Origin: Calliopsis andreniformis | Taxonomy: Eukaryota > Arthropoda > Insecta > Hymenoptera > Andrenidae | Reading direction: 5' to 3' | DNA length: 64,000 nt | Assembly: GCF_051401765.1 (NCBI RefSeq) | Contig: NC_135071.1 | Span: forward strand, 19,942,961-20,006,960 | In this document: positions 27,158-41,000 of the stretch, piece after piece | Layout of the letters: each line of letters opens with the position of its first letter | Numbering within the stretch: the first letter of the stretch is position 1 | Program-made: the position numbers and the translations under genes | Notes under the pieces: generated by a model | Database searches by the model: none | Told to the model about the DNA's origin: nothing | Seen by the model: only the letters and a program-made list of their open reading frames with translations

Positions 27158-28243
27158 TGCGTCGTTAGTATTAGTCACACTGATCGTGTGGTCATTTAAT
27201 AAGCTTTCCTATCCTACCTCCGATATTAAGACACGGGATCCCATCAACGACGACTGAGACGTAAATTTTGGAATTTCTCGCTGACTATTCCTGTTGAGAA
27301 CGTTCTGAGACACGAAACGTCAGACAATAACCGTTGCTCGCGTCCAGTCGCGTCAGCACCTCAACATTTTCATATTTCGATATGCTTCTCACGAGGAGCA
27401 AATCGTTCGGTTACGAATCACTTTGCATCGAAGTATCCTCAGTTAATACGTGCGCCTTTGCGAATCGGTCCTTTCCGATTATCCATGACGAGTAGTCGTA
27501 ACATCGGTAAACGAGACTTCCTGAACCACGTTCGGCAGCGTGAAACGTGAAGCTCAGAAGAATAACCATGAATTCCCGATCATCACGTGGAATAATTGAC
27601 AGCGAAATACGTCCTCGTTACATAGTCCTACGCTACTCGTCCATAGAACTGTCATTCTATACGAGCGCAGGGATGAATAATCTATCGATGAATCGAAACT
27701 ACTCTGAGATTCTCGATCGATCGATCACTTTAAGTATCTAAAAATTTCTTACGCGAAAATGCAGCAGACGAGTGAAAAAACAAGAAAATGAATATGTAAA
27801 AATTCTAATGACCATAATCGCGAATGTAACTTCTAGGATCAAACGCAATTTATTATGTATCGTTACGTAGTAGTTTACCGATTGAAAGTCACTATAGGAT
27901 TGATGATTTCGTATAATGACAAGGGATTAAATGTTTTTTCTACCGTAGTAAATATATGTAGATTGAGCTTACAATTCCTTACAATATTGTTTATTTTCGA
28001 TTGATTGAAGGAATTTATGAGAATTGTGGCGTATAATTTCGCTATGGAATTACGCATCTTAGAGTTGTCTGCCATGATCGATTGCATCATGGAGGCGAAT
28101 GAAAGCTCGATGCACGTGTAATGTCAGTCGGTTGATGTATATGCGTGTTTGAATTTGAGAAGCGATATATTCTTTTTCTATTGATACAAAAAGATACATG
28201 TGTTACTGTTTAAATATCTTTATATTCAATAAATGTAACAAAT
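27158..28243. promoter_or_regulatory. Divergent upstream region shared by Sara and Dis3
   Basis: The two start codons face away from each other 1087 bases apart. The sequence near Sara (27.2-27.6 kb) is richer in CG, and the Dis3 side is AT-rich. No coding exon is evident. It must hold both promoters if neither gene has a distant leader exon. Confidence 0.6.
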
Positions 28244-31200
28244 ATGTTAACGACAAAAGTTTTCTTCAGAAAAACTAAAGGTGGAAATGTATTTAAGGTA
28301 CTGTAGACAGATCCAAAGTATCCTTTTTTGGATTTACGTTTATAATGTCTAAAACTTGTTTATTTTGTTAGACTGTTAGAGAACACTATCTTCGAGATGA
28401 TATTCACTGTGGTTCCAAAGCTTGCACTCAGTGCAAGCATAGGAACCGAAATGTTATTCTAGACAGTGAAGATATAAGTGCCACAAGCTCCAAATTGTTG
28501 CATCCTTATTATTTGTTGCTGGATACTAACATTGTTTTAGATCAAGTATGTATAACTTTCATTAAGTTTTGTGATCATTAGTTGTTACAAAAGAATTGTA
28601 TGATTGCAGATTGATATTTTAGAAGAGGATATTATTGCCAATGTTATAATTTTGCAAACAGTGTTGGAAGAAGTGAAACATAGGAGTTCCAATGTGTACA
28701 AAAAGTTGAAGGATATAATTAGCAACACACATAGAAGATTTTATGTGTTTGTTAATGAACATCATAAGTATGTCAGAAATATTATAGCCTGCTTTATCAA
28801 ATATAATTTACAGTCTTTTATAAATTATTTTTTATTATTTTGATAAGGGATACCTATATTGCACGAAATCCAGGGGAAAGTGCAAATGATAGAAATGATA
28901 GAGCAATTCGAGTTGCAACAAAATGGTACAATGAGCATTTAGGTTCTGACATTAAGACTATACTATTAACAGATGATGTAAAAAATAGAGAACTAGCAGA
29001 GAAAGAAGGAATACTTGCTATGACAAGTAAGATCCATTTTTTTGTATTTTTTATTCATAGATGAGTTGTGATCGTTATTTCAGATTGTACTGATATTTTT
29101 TAGTGGAGGACTACATCTTGTCATTAGAAAATTCAGGCTTTTTAGTTGACAAATTGTGCAAACGGAGTTATGATACAGAGATGGGTGGTCAAGAATTTTT
29201 CCCATGTCATCTTACACCGCATCAACTACACGAAGGGATAAAAAACAGAAAACTTTTACAAGGAACATTTCAACCATCAAGAGAAAACTTTCTTGAGGGA
29301 TATGTTAACGTCGACGGGATGGAAAAATCCGTAAGCGCTTATTTACTTCCTACATTATTTTTGACTCAATATGTATGCAATTATTACATATATTTGGATG
29401 CAGATTCTTATTCAAGGTCGGAGCAACCTTAATAGAGCAGTTGATGGTGACACAGTTGCAGTAGAACTTCTAGCAGAGGACCAGTGGTCATCTCCAAGTG
29501 ACATTATTTTGCAAGATGAAGAAGAAGCAGACGTGGACGATGTTTTAGAAACGGAAAAAGTATTAGAAAAATTTGTCTCTTCGAACAAAATGCAAAAGAC
29601 GCCAACTGGCAACGTCGTTGGTATAATTAGAAGAAACTGGAGGCAATATTGTGGAATACTACAGCCTAGCAACATTGAAGGGGTAAACATTCACAAAGTT
29701 GCAATTGCTAGTTTGTGTATACTACATTTATAACTCTCATTTTATAACCTTATCTTTTTTTTTAACTAGAATGTGAGGCACTTGTTTGTCCCTGCTGAAC
29801 GAAAAATCCCTAAAATTAGAATTGAAACCAGGCAATATCAAGTGTTGAGTAAACAGAGAATCATCGTTGCTATCGACTCATGGCCACGTACCTCGAGATA
29901 CCCTCTCGGTCATTTTGTGAGGGCGTTAGGTGAAGTAGGAGACAAAGCCACTGAAAACGAAGTAATACTTTTAGAACATGACGTTCCACACAGCCGATTT
30001 TCGGACGCTGTCCTCAGTTCGCTACCGAAAATGCCATGGGTGATCACAGAGGCAGTATGTATAGCTGATTATGGGAGAAATAATAGGCTATAGATTTGAA
30101 TCAAATAAATAATTCAATTTTTCTTAGGACATAGCCCAAAGAGAGGATCTCAGGCATATAGATATATGTTCAGTTGATCCACCAGGATGTACCGATATCG
30201 ATGATGCACTTCATTGTAGAGATTTGCCAAATGGTAATCTAGAAGTAGGTGTACATATTGCGGATGTAACGCATTTCATTAGACCGGGAACAGCATTGGA
30301 TAAAGAGGCTGCTTTACGAGCTACGACTGTGTACTTAGTTGATACAAGGATTCACATGATTCCAGGTACAGATTGTTTATTTATCAATACATATACGTTT
30401 GCTTTTGTTTGCTATATATATTCCTTATGTAATAAAATATATAAATGTCTGTAGAGTTGCTCAGTACAAACCTCTGTTCTTTACGAGGAAATGAGGAAAG
30501 ACTAGCGTTTTCCTGTATATGGGAAATGGATAAGAATGCAAATATAATTAAGACAAGATTCTGTAAATCTGTGATTTGTTCCCGAGCAGCTTTAACTTAT
30601 GATCAAGCTCAATTAAAAATCGATGATGCGCTTCAACAAGATTCGATTGCAAATTCGTTAAGAAATCTTAACAATTTGGCAAAAAAATTAAAGAAAAGAC
30701 GTTTAGAAAATGGGTATGTATACTATTTTTTATTGAAGCACTATATCTTTTTTCATCTAACACAGAATTTTTTTACAGTGCGTTAGTGTTAGCGTCTCCT
30801 GAAATTCGCTTCGAAGTTGATTCTGAAACGCACGATCCCATTGACGTAGAAACAAAAAAATTAAAAGAAACTAATTCTATGGTCGAAGAATTCATGTTAC
30901 TAGCAAACATTTCGGTTGCCGAGAAGATTGTGGAAGAGTTTCCAGAGTGCGCAGTACTCAGAAGACATCCGGAACCACCACCTACTAATTTCGACCCTCT
31001 CATAAAAGCTGGAAAGCATCAAGGTTTCGACATAAACGCTAATAGTGGTAAAGAATTAGCAGATTCCTTGGATAGGTGCCACAAAGAAGATAATCCTTAC
31101 TTCAACACTATGCTAAGAATCTTAGCTACACGTTGTATGATGCAAGCTGTGTATTTTATTAGTGGAATGCATCAACGAAGTGAATACTTCCACTATGGTT

Positions 31201-31893
31201 TAGCATGTCCTATTTATACTCATTTTACATCTCCTATTCGAAGGTAAGAACCTAATTTTTCTTAGCATTTAGCATACTGTACAGGTACTTAATTCCAATC
31301 TTAGCAATAATTTGTCTGCTATGTAGGTATGCAGACATCATGGTACATCGTTTACTAGCAGTTTGTATAGGAGCAGATGCAACTTACCCTGAACTATTGG
31401 ATAAAAAGAAAAATCATCAGCTTTGTCATAATCTAAATTATCGAAACAGGATGGCACAGTATGCTGGTCGAGCATCAGTTGCGTTTAACGTACATGTACG
31501 TATTTATTATACTCCAAAATTATGATTTCTATACTTTTAAATTTACTAATACTGTTATATATTGTTTCTTCAGTTATTCTTTAGGGAAAAAGTTCAAGAT
31601 GAAGAAGGGTACATACTTTTTGTACGAAAGAATGCGTTGCAAGTGTTAATTCCGAAATATGGTTTAGAAGGAACTCTATATTTAAACAACAATAAAAAGT
31701 CATCGGCAACATTTACGTACAATGCTGAAGATCACACTCAAACTTGTAATGGTGTCGTATTTCGTTCCTTCGATCCTGTTTTAGTGCAAATAAGATTAGA
31801 TAGGTCTAATGTACAGCACGAAAAATTAGTATTCAAACTTGTTAAACCATACGTAAGTAGTCCTTCATGCTAAGTTCTTTGTTATAAATAATT

Positions 31894-31951
<58 letters not shown>

Positions 31952-32154
31952 CTGTTCTATATGTTTGTAACATTGTGTTTATACAGATCCCAGATTTCAG
32001 TGTAGAAACCGCAGCAACTGCGCAGTCTTCAAGTATTGTGCAAACCAAAAATACAACAGAGGTGTCCAAACGAAAAATAGACGTAGAAAAAACGATAGAT
32101 GACAGTGCTAAAAGTGGAGGAAATAAGAAAAAGAAAAAGAAGAGAAAGCACTAG
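28244..32154 (+). CDS. Dis3: Dis3 (Rrp44), exosome exo/endoribonuclease
   Basis: Thirteen exons, in phase, 977 aa: 28244-28297, 28372-28545, 28610-28767, 28848-29026, 29104-29330, 29404-29682, 29770-30054, 30128-30365, 30455-30713, 30779-31243, 31327-31495, 31574-31852 and 31987-32154. Dis3 is the catalytic subunit of the RNA exosome. An N-terminal cysteine cluster (C31, C36, C39) precedes the PIN endonuclease domain with acidic residues D69, E97, D146 and D172; the first three positions equal those of human DIS3. Cold-shock domains follow, then the RNB 3'-5' exonuclease domain with [14 protein letters not shown], whose catalytic aspartates are D469, D475, D477 and D478. An S1 domain and a Lys-rich tail (KKKKKKRKH) end the protein. 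Human DIS3 is 958 aa, so the gene is complete and intact. Confidence 0.96.
31895..31949. repeat. (AT)n microsatellite
   Basis: About 27 consecutive AT dinucleotides in intron 12 of Dis3, 43 bases after its donor site. The tract is uninterrupted and likely polymorphic in length. Confidence 0.95.
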
Positions 32155-33170
32155 CTCTATTGCATATTTCTTTCTGCAAAGCTCTATTTCTGATTATATT
32201 TTGTACAGTGTGATTTTTAAACATGTAAAGGAAGGTTTAATTAATACAAAACACGAGAATATTTGTATTCCTAGAGTTTTCTCATGAAAAATTTGTAAAA
32301 TTCATAGAAACGGCGAATGTGGCAGTACTGAATAGGTAAAAATCAAGGATCACTATTCGTTTCACTTAAATTTCGAATTCCCGCCATAATGAACCCTAGG
32401 TTTCATTAATAATATTACTAGTGACACAGAAATGAGAACTAGTGCCATCTGGTGTCACCTAGAGTCTCAGAAAATAACATACAGGGCGCAAGGTCTATGT
32501 GCATACATAGTCTATGACGATACATCCACAAAAATACATTAAAATAGGCTCTAACACGGGCCAACCACAATGATCTGTCTTTACAATCCGCTGGTAACTT
32601 CGTTAGTGATAATAAAAATTACAATCGGGTTTTAACTCTTCAGGAATCGAACTGTAAAAATCTATTCGACGATAAGCCCATCCTCGCGCCTGGTTCATTC
32701 CGCACTATCATGAGTTTTTGGTGCTGCGCCAAGAGTGGAATTCTGGTAGTGCCAACATTATCGTCAGCTAGAGATATTTCATTAAATATCAGGCTTAAGA
32801 AAAATTAGAACGTCAGTTGTTTCGGGCGCAATTAAAATTCGTCCCGGCGAATTTCTTTGATTTCTGATTCGTGGCGACGTCGAATCAGCCGGCGAAGTGC
32901 AACGTAACGGAACGTTCTCGAGAGGTTGAAAGTTGGTGTTTTGATGTTTGTAGTTCCGGCGAAGTGGAGCAACGAAACAGACCACGGGGGTCGCACGCGG
33001 GGTACCGATACGCGTGTACGGTGTGTGCGCGGATATCCGTAAATAATTATTTTTTTAAGCCCCGTCCCAATCGTGATCGTGATTATTAACGAACTCCTGC
33101 ACGTAGCGTAGCGTGATTTTCGTGTTCGATTAATATACGAGGCCGGCTCGACTACTGAACTCTGATAAAT
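32155..33170. other. Spacer: Dis3 3' end and eRF3 promoter / leader
   Basis: No coding exon. Sequence from about 32640 onwards becomes CG-richer and leads directly into the eRF3 start codon, so it is likely the eRF3 promoter and 5' UTR. The Dis3 3' UTR occupies the AT-rich left part; I saw no clear AATAAA hexamer close to the Dis3 stop. Confidence 0.45.
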
Positions 33171-36100
33171 ATGGCGAACAGTGTAGCACCAGATTCGTGG
33201 GAACAGCAGGCGGACAACGGAGACATCGCTCCGCCACAGGATAAGTCCATCGAAAGCAAATTCTCCACCCTAAACGTGAATGCTGCGGAATTCGTGCCTT
33301 CATTCTGCATTAACTCCTCGCCGCAGAACAGTAACACGGCCGACAGTTCCTGCAATGTCGCTGTCATGATGAATACTGTAACCACCTCTATGCCCCCTGA
33401 AATACATCATGGTTAGTCTTCAGGATTAACTCGATTGATCATGAGTCTTATTTTATCGAAACATTTCCAATCCTTTCTTTGAGGGAAGCTTCAGTTTGGG
33501 ATACAGTTTCATTGTGGATACTCCGTAATAGCTGTTGTGACTAACCCCTGTTGCTTTCTTCGCACCTTGGTCCCTGCTTCACAATGCTTAAAGATGTGTT
33601 GATTCTCTTCATGTTTTGATGTCTGTTTTTGTTCTCATTACGAATCCATTAATTAGTCATTGTACAAAAAGAATTCTAAAACAACACATGTACGTTCAGT
33701 ATTAACTCAACGATGACTATGTTAGTATTAGACTCAAGATGTTTACACATACCATAAGACTATGAACTTGATAAATGTGTACACATTGAAATTAATTATA
33801 TTTCTTTTAATATCTATTATTCTTTAATAAATACTCGATATGAGAGATATTTTATTTACATTATAAAGTAATGTTTATGACTGTAGATAATTGATCATAT
33901 AGGGTAGTATATTATTTGTATTCATAATCTAGATGACATTAATTTTGGTTTTGAATGGTATGTGTTATAGGTAATGCCACTCCAGTGATTCTACCAGATC
34001 CATTAGGCAGCCGTGTGGAGGAACCACCTGCCGGAGGAGGGGCTCCACCTCCGGATGTTACCGATCAAATGGATATTAGCCCCGAACATCAACCAGCTGA
34101 CTCTTGGGAGGAAGCGGCAGTGGATGGAGATCCTCTCTTAACTCCCGAAAATGAAGAAGTATGCTCAAGCTTTTATAAATAGCCTGACATACATAGGAAG
34201 AGCATTGTCTAGCATTTGATTTATTTAAACTTCATCGACATAGTTTTACTTTCAACTTTGTTCCTAAGAATAATAGGAAGCAAATATCCATTGATACTGA
34301 TGTAAATTTCGTTGAGATTTTAAAAAAAAAAATGAGTTTAGGAACCAGCTTTGACTAGGTGATTCAATATTTAGTCATCTTTTCATTAATTATGATTGGC
34401 ATTGTTTATCTAAATTGTTTTTAGGCTGACAATGAAGAGGATGAAGAGATGGTTGTTAAAGTACCTAAAAAGAAGCCTGTTAAAGTAACAGAAGATACTA
34501 AGAGTAAAAAGGAGCATGTTAATGTTGTTTTTATAGGACACGTTGGTAAGTAACATCGTTTTCTTTCGATTGAAATCTCAATTAATTCTGTTTGCTTCAA
34601 ACGTAGCTAATAATATGATGCATGTTACAGATGCAGGAAAATCAACGATTGGTGGTCAAATTATGGCATTAACGGGTATGGTTGATAAGAGAACTTTAGA
34701 AAAATACGAAAGAGAAGCGAAGGAAAGAAGTAGAGAAACGTGGTATTTGAGTTGGGCCCTAGACACAAACCAAGAAGAAAGAGAGAAAGGAAAAACGGTA
34801 GAAGTCGGTAGAGCATACTTCGAAACCGAACGAAAACATTTCACTATTTTGGATGCGCCTGGTCATAAGAGTTTTGTACCCAATATGATTGGTGGTGCAG
34901 CGCAGGCCGACCTCGCTGTTTTAGTTATTTCCGCGCGAAAAGGAGAATTCGAAACAGGTTTCGATAGAGGCGGACAAACGAGAGAACACGCTATGTTGGC
35001 TAAGACCGCTGGTGTTAAACATCTGGTTGTATTAGTAAATAAAATGGATGATCCAACTGTGGAATGGGACGAGGGAAGGTATAATGAATGCAGGTATGTA
35101 AAATATACTTTTATTTATTACTTCTAATTACTTGCATTATCGTTTGAGAGATAACAAACGTTTTTGTGTCGTTTAGAGATAAAATACTGCCATATCTTCG
35201 TAAACTGGGTTTCAATCCTGCAAAGGATCTTACATTCATGCCAGTCTCAGGACAACTCGGTTACGGCTTGAAAGATCCAATACCCGAACATCTCTGCACG
35301 TGGTACACTGGCCCACCGTTCATTTCCTTCATCGATTCTTTGCCCTCGCTTAATCGCAAAAACAACGGACCCTTCATCATGCCAATCGTTGACAAATACA
35401 AGGATATGGGAACAGTGGTGATGGGAAAAGTCGAAGCTGGAGAAGCAAAGAAAGGACAGTCGCTGCTTGTGATGCCAAATAGGGTACAATTACCCTCCTT
35501 CAATAGACACTTTCTGTTAATTACATCAGTAATTCAATTTAATACTCAGGCACTTAATTCTGTTTCTTTAGACGGCAGTGACGGTAGACCAATTGTGGTC
35601 GGACGATGAAGAAGTGACATCGGTTGGACCAGGGGAAAACGTGAAGATTAAACTGAAGGGTATCGAAGAGGAGGACGTCAGTCCTGGATTTGTTTTGTGC
35701 GACAGCAACAATCCTATTAAAACGGGAAAAGTGTTTGACGCGCAAGTTGTTATCTTGGAGCATAAAAGCATTATTTGCGCCGGTTACAGTGCCGTAATGC
35801 ACATTCACTGTGCTGCGGAAGAAGTTAGAGTAAAAGCACTGATCTGTTTGGTGGACAAGAAAACGGGAGACAAGAGTAAAACCAGGCCGAGGTTTGTCAA
35901 GCAGGACCAAGTGGCAATAATGAGAATCGAGTGTGCGGGTGTCATATGCCTTGAAAAATTTAAATTGTTTCCACAGATGGGACGTTTCACCCTCAGGGAT
36001 GAAAGTGAGTATCTCGAAACATTCGTTCTCTACGTATAAAATTCGTCAGCTCTAGTTTCGTAAAGATATCTAAAGAGGGAAAAATCTGGACGCATTAGAA

Positions 36101-36199
36101 ATCTAAATATAGTAATCGATGATAAAGCTAACTGGTTCTATCCTGTATTTTTCAGATAAGACTATTGCGATTGGTAAGGTGCTGAAAGTGGTGGAGTAA
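33171..36199 (+). CDS. eRF3: eRF3, translation termination GTPase (GSPT1 family)
   Basis: Seven exons: 33171-33411, 33971-34158, 34425-34545, 34631-35093, 35177-35483, 35572-36004 and 36156-36199, in phase, 598 aa. eRF3 is the GTPase partner of eRF1 in polypeptide release. The N-terminus has a PAM2-like motif for binding poly(A)-binding protein ([15 protein letters not shown], residues 31-45), then an acidic linker and a Lys-rich stretch. The EF-Tu-like GTPase domain has GHVDAGKST (G1, split by an intron), [13 protein letters not shown] (G3) and NKMDD (G4). Domains 2 and 3 end with [11 protein letters not shown] and [12 protein letters not shown], typical of eRF3 rather than Hbs1 or EF-1alpha. 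An AATAAA lies at 36270-36275. The gene is intact. Confidence 0.95.
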
Positions 36200-38055
36200 A
36201 GTTGCTCAACTGTGACCACGGATTGGGATTAAACGAAAAAAGAATCACACTTCGAGAAACGATGAATACAATAAAGATGTGAGCCGAATACAGTACGCAC
36301 GAGAAAAAGAAAATAGAAAACGAAAACGGAACCGGCATGAACTATCCGCGAACTATCGTTAATAGTATGTTACGTACATACACTTCATGTATACACATGA
36401 AAAAACGAAAATGTTTTACATCAAAGGCGTACATACACATACATATACACGCGTCGTATGCACACAAAACAGTTGAACCGGGGTTGTGGGGTTTCGGGGT
36501 GGGGAGGGAGGGGAGGGTATTTATAACCTGAAGTAAAGAAAAAAAGCAAATAGATTTGACTATATAGATAAAAGGAGACAGTTAAATGGAAAACAGATAA
36601 TGAAAAGAAAAAAAACTCAAGTGCGCGTGGTTCCTTTTACTAGGTAAGCTGACAAATGACAGCACACTCGCAGCGGAGTTTAATCACAAATGAATTTAAT
36701 TGATGATCAAACGATGAACGCGATGTCTCCTTGATATTGTAAAACACGATATTTTTATTCTTCTGAGGTGCGAGACATTAAGTACGAGCGTTAAGGGAGA
36801 TTACCGATTATCGAGATAAAAGAAAGATTAAGGAAAATATTAATATTATTATAATGATTATTGAATAATTATTATTAAATTGGTGGTAAGAAACGAAAAA
36901 GAAAAAATGAAAAAATGCAGAAATTTATTAATTAAATCAGCAAAATAGTGTTATACAACAATTTATAATTATAAAAATTATTATTACTATTATTATTATT
37001 AATATTATTATTATACTGTTTCTTATTACATTGTCATTAAAAACAAATTTGCAACAAAAAAATTGTGCTCTACTAATTTTCAGTAAGGAGGATTCTCGCT
37101 TATATTGTCGGTTGATTTGCTTTTTTCTTGCACGTACTGTTTCTGTTAAATACGATTCGTGTTCGACGGCGCCAAGGTTCGTGTATTGTATCGATGTACT
37201 ATACGTGTCTCTAATAACACCAGATGTTCTTACACACTGATGTGCTTCTCCGTGAAGGGTTTCGATGATTTATAGCGTTATATAATGCGATAAAGAAGGA
37301 TTAATGTCGAGATCTAACCCGCAAGGAAAGTTAATATAGAGAATTTTCAAAGCAGACATTCTGTGTGAGTGCTTTCTTTACACGTTATTACTGCTTCTTC
37401 TTTTTCCGTTTTTTCTTTTTACAGGATATTAAAGACATGCTCTCGCTTTTTGTTCTCTTCTCTTTTTCGTTTTTACTTTTAACTTGTTGAGATCGTTTAT
37501 TATGCTTAATTTGATAAGACTATAAAACTACTAACAAAACACAATAAAATAAATTTTATTTTTATGAAGCCTTTAATAACACTCATTACGTTATGCCAGA
37601 TGTAAAAAGCATTGTTCATATGATATTATTATACTTGGGATATTAAACGGCCACACGTTTCACCTTTACCCTTATACTTGTTTTGTATAAATGTATAATA
37701 GCCTTGTTGATACAGAGTATAGAAAAATTCTTTTTTATACAATAGTTAATTGAATCGTAACGAACAGAAGCCTAACAATAAAATGAGCCGTTTCAAACTG
37801 CTTCGATGTTTCTTCTTCATTGTTTTGATATTTTCTTTATTGAGTTGCTAAATCAATACAAAAATAGTTCTTTAACGCAACTGATAAGAATATTTATTAA
37901 AGGAAAAAGTAATCGGATTTTCAACGCGTCTCTTGTTCACATACTCTTTATGCGTATCAGCTATATATCGTATGTATAGATTTATTACATTTTATATATG
38001 ATTATTGGAAAGTTTATAATAAAAAAAGAATGGTAAAAGCTTAAAACTACATGTA
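36200..38055. other. Convergent 3' region between eRF3 and the acyl-CoA synthetase
   Basis: AT-rich, without coding exons. Plus-strand AATAAA hexamers at 36270-36275 and 37543-37548 could end eRF3 transcripts of two lengths. TTTATT copies near 37.55 and 37.9 kb could serve the minus-strand synthetase. An (ATT)n-like tract lies at about 36973-37014. Confidence 0.5.
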
Positions 38056-41000
38056 TCACTGAGGATCTGGCGCTAACTTTGCGTAACCAAGTTTTTGGAG
38101 TACTTCTTTGATCTCATGTAAGACTGACCCATCCTCTATCGTGCTGGGAATCTAAAAAGAAAACGAAACAAAATTCAAAAACGCACAGTAAATTATATTT
38201 TTCGTGCATTATCTCTTTATACTTCATATAGGTTTACCTTGACTAGCTTCGAGCGAGCCATAGTAGCAATGGATTTACGAATTATTTTTCCTGAACGAGT
38301 TCTAGGTAGTGCCCTTACCGCCGCAGCGATCTTGAACGAAGCTATGGATCCAACTGAATTTCTCACTCTTTGTACTAGCTCCTCGTTAATCTTTTCTTCG
38401 TTCTTTGTCGTTTCTGTATACAAAACTGGACACGTTACTTCCACTCGTGGTATTTCATAATTTCAAATGAACTATACCTGGTCTCATTATGTAAAGACAC
38501 AAAGGAATCTCCCCTTTTGTGGGCTCTGGCACTCCGACTACTGCAGCGTCCACAACATCAGGATGTGACATAATGACGTCTTCCAAAGCTGCTGTGGATA
38601 GCCTGTGTCCAGAAACATTGATGACATCGTCATCGCGTGCCATTACGTAAATGTATCCCCATTCATCCTTGTAACCGACATCCTTCGTGTCATAATAACC
38701 CTGACATATTTTTAAGGAATTCAATTATTGACAATATTCTATTTAATGTAAAAAAGGTAGAAGGTCTTCGATTTTCACGAACTTTTGCAAATTTTCTGGT
38801 TCTAGAAAACTTACTTGGTGAGTGGAGAAGTACACTTCCTCAAATTTATCGTCGGATTGAAAGAGGGTTGATAAACAACCAGGGGGTAATGGCAATTTTA
38901 TGGCAATTCTGCCTAGCTCGTGATTCTCAGCCTTGCTGCCGTCTTCTCGTAAGATATTAACTGAGAAGACAATAAAGTTCATTTAGTAATTGCATGATAA
39001 AATGAAAATAAACAAGAATAAAAGACATACTATCGTAGCCAGGAAGTGAAAGACCCGTGCTGTTTTTTGGCAAACTAGGGTTCTGACCGTATCCTAAACA
39101 CAATGCTGTGATAGGGTGACCAGTCTCAGATTGCCACCAATTATTTAGAACCGGTACTTTGAATGCCTTTTCTGCCCAGACTTTGGTTTCATAATCGCAG
39201 AACTCGCCCGCCACGAAGATGTACTTCAAACTGGCGAAGACAAGTGTGCGTTCTAATTCATGGTAATCGGCGTTTGTCTTAATTAAAAGAACTTACGATT
39301 TCGTTGAATACTTTCCGCCTAACAACAGATCTGGGTCAGCGCGTCTTATAACTCGGAGTGCAGTGGGCACGCAGAATAGTGCATTTATATTGTGCTGTTC
39401 AATCAATCTGTAATGAATTAGAATATAGTCTGATATGATGACAATTAATTCGTTTAAGAAGCTAAAGACAGAGAATTTAATTAGTGTGCTCCAAATATCT
39501 CATTGTGCACCGCCACCCGCTACATACTTTTAGACAAATTTAAACCTGAAATATTGGGCCGCGTCTGGTGTCCTATCGGGCTTCCCCTCATACATCACGC
39601 TGGTCGCGCCGTAAACAAGGGGACCATAACAAATATAAGAGTGTCCGACGACCCAGCCCATATCGGAAGCCACCCACCAAACAGAATTCTTGTCCATGTC
39701 ATAAACTGTTTTCATTGTCCAACAAACTGTAACCAGATGTCCGCCGACCGTCCTCAAGATTCCTTTGGGTTGACCTTCGATAAGAAACTTTACTTTAATA
39801 ATTGACCTTTCGCTCGGGGAAGGTTTTATTATCCTCCTCCTACTTTAGAGTGCAATCCTTTGTCTTGCACTCGTGTCTCATTGGCCAATCGTTTCCCTCA
39901 ACTTTGTGCCTCCGATAATACTGCCAGAAGTGATTGAAAGCATGTGACCTGGTTCGTTCAGTTGCTTAATTACTTTCGCCCGTGTCGCGTGTGATTTTTC
40001 ATTGAAGTGCGAATTTCGAACAGTGTTTATCAGGCACAAAGAGCTGTTAGAAACATTGGCTAATGAATTCACGCCGAGAGAAGTTACAAGGTAACGATAT
40101 TGTAATAGTGACAATCTCGGTTAGAACAATCATTTCGAATTTGATCGATAAGTAGTTAATAAAATTGGAGGTCCCGATTCGCGAGGTGAATTTTATTCTC
40201 TCTTCTTCTAATTGCTAATCGGATGCCGCTGTAATTTCATATCGAGCTACCTGTCGTTCCCGACGTATATAGAATGTATAAAGGCTCGTTCGCTTCAACT
40301 GGCTGGCAAGGCTGAGGCTTTGCCCTCTTCATCGCGTCGTCCCAGTCGACTTGATCATGTAGCAAAGGACTCTCCCATATATTTCTCCTCTGAAATATGA
40401 TGCACTGAGGTTTTTTTACTGAAATCATGTTCAGGGCGCCGTTGAGCATTGTAGTATACCTGTGTTTAGGGATTATAGATACGTATATAGTTTACATAAT
40501 TTCTTTTTTTTTGCTCTATCTTAAACACGTTACTGTTTCAAAGAAGGTAAGACGTACTGAATGATTTTGGACGGTTCCAGACCGCAACTAGCTGCGATCA
40601 CTACCTTTGGCATCGCGTGGTCTATTCTGGCAGCCAGTTCCCTTGCTGCATATCCTGAAAGTTAGAGAATAAAGGCAGTTATTTGAGGTCTTTCAAATTT
40701 TACTGTATTAATAAACTAGGTATAATTCACTGCGAATATAATTACTATTTGCTATTTGCAAGTAGAAGTAGTATAGATCAGCTTTTTCTATTTGCAAGTA
40801 GAAGTAGTATAGGTCAGCCTTTTCTGCTTCCTGAATGTGAACTTTATAATCCATCTATTCTATATTTATGTACTATTTTTACTCGTTCTTTTCAATTCGA
40901 CGTATCGTTCTATAATCTAAAAAGTTGTTGATTTTGAATTTGAATTCCGCGGCTGTGACGTCACCAAAACGGTTCAAAGTTTTCCGGTAGAGTCACTTCC

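Noticed and set aside
29412..29690. Minus-strand frame in Dis3
   Set aside because: Antisense of a confirmed Dis3 exon.
35554..35910. Minus-strand frame of 118 codons in eRF3
   Set aside because: Antisense of eRF3 exon 6, which is in phase and matches the family.
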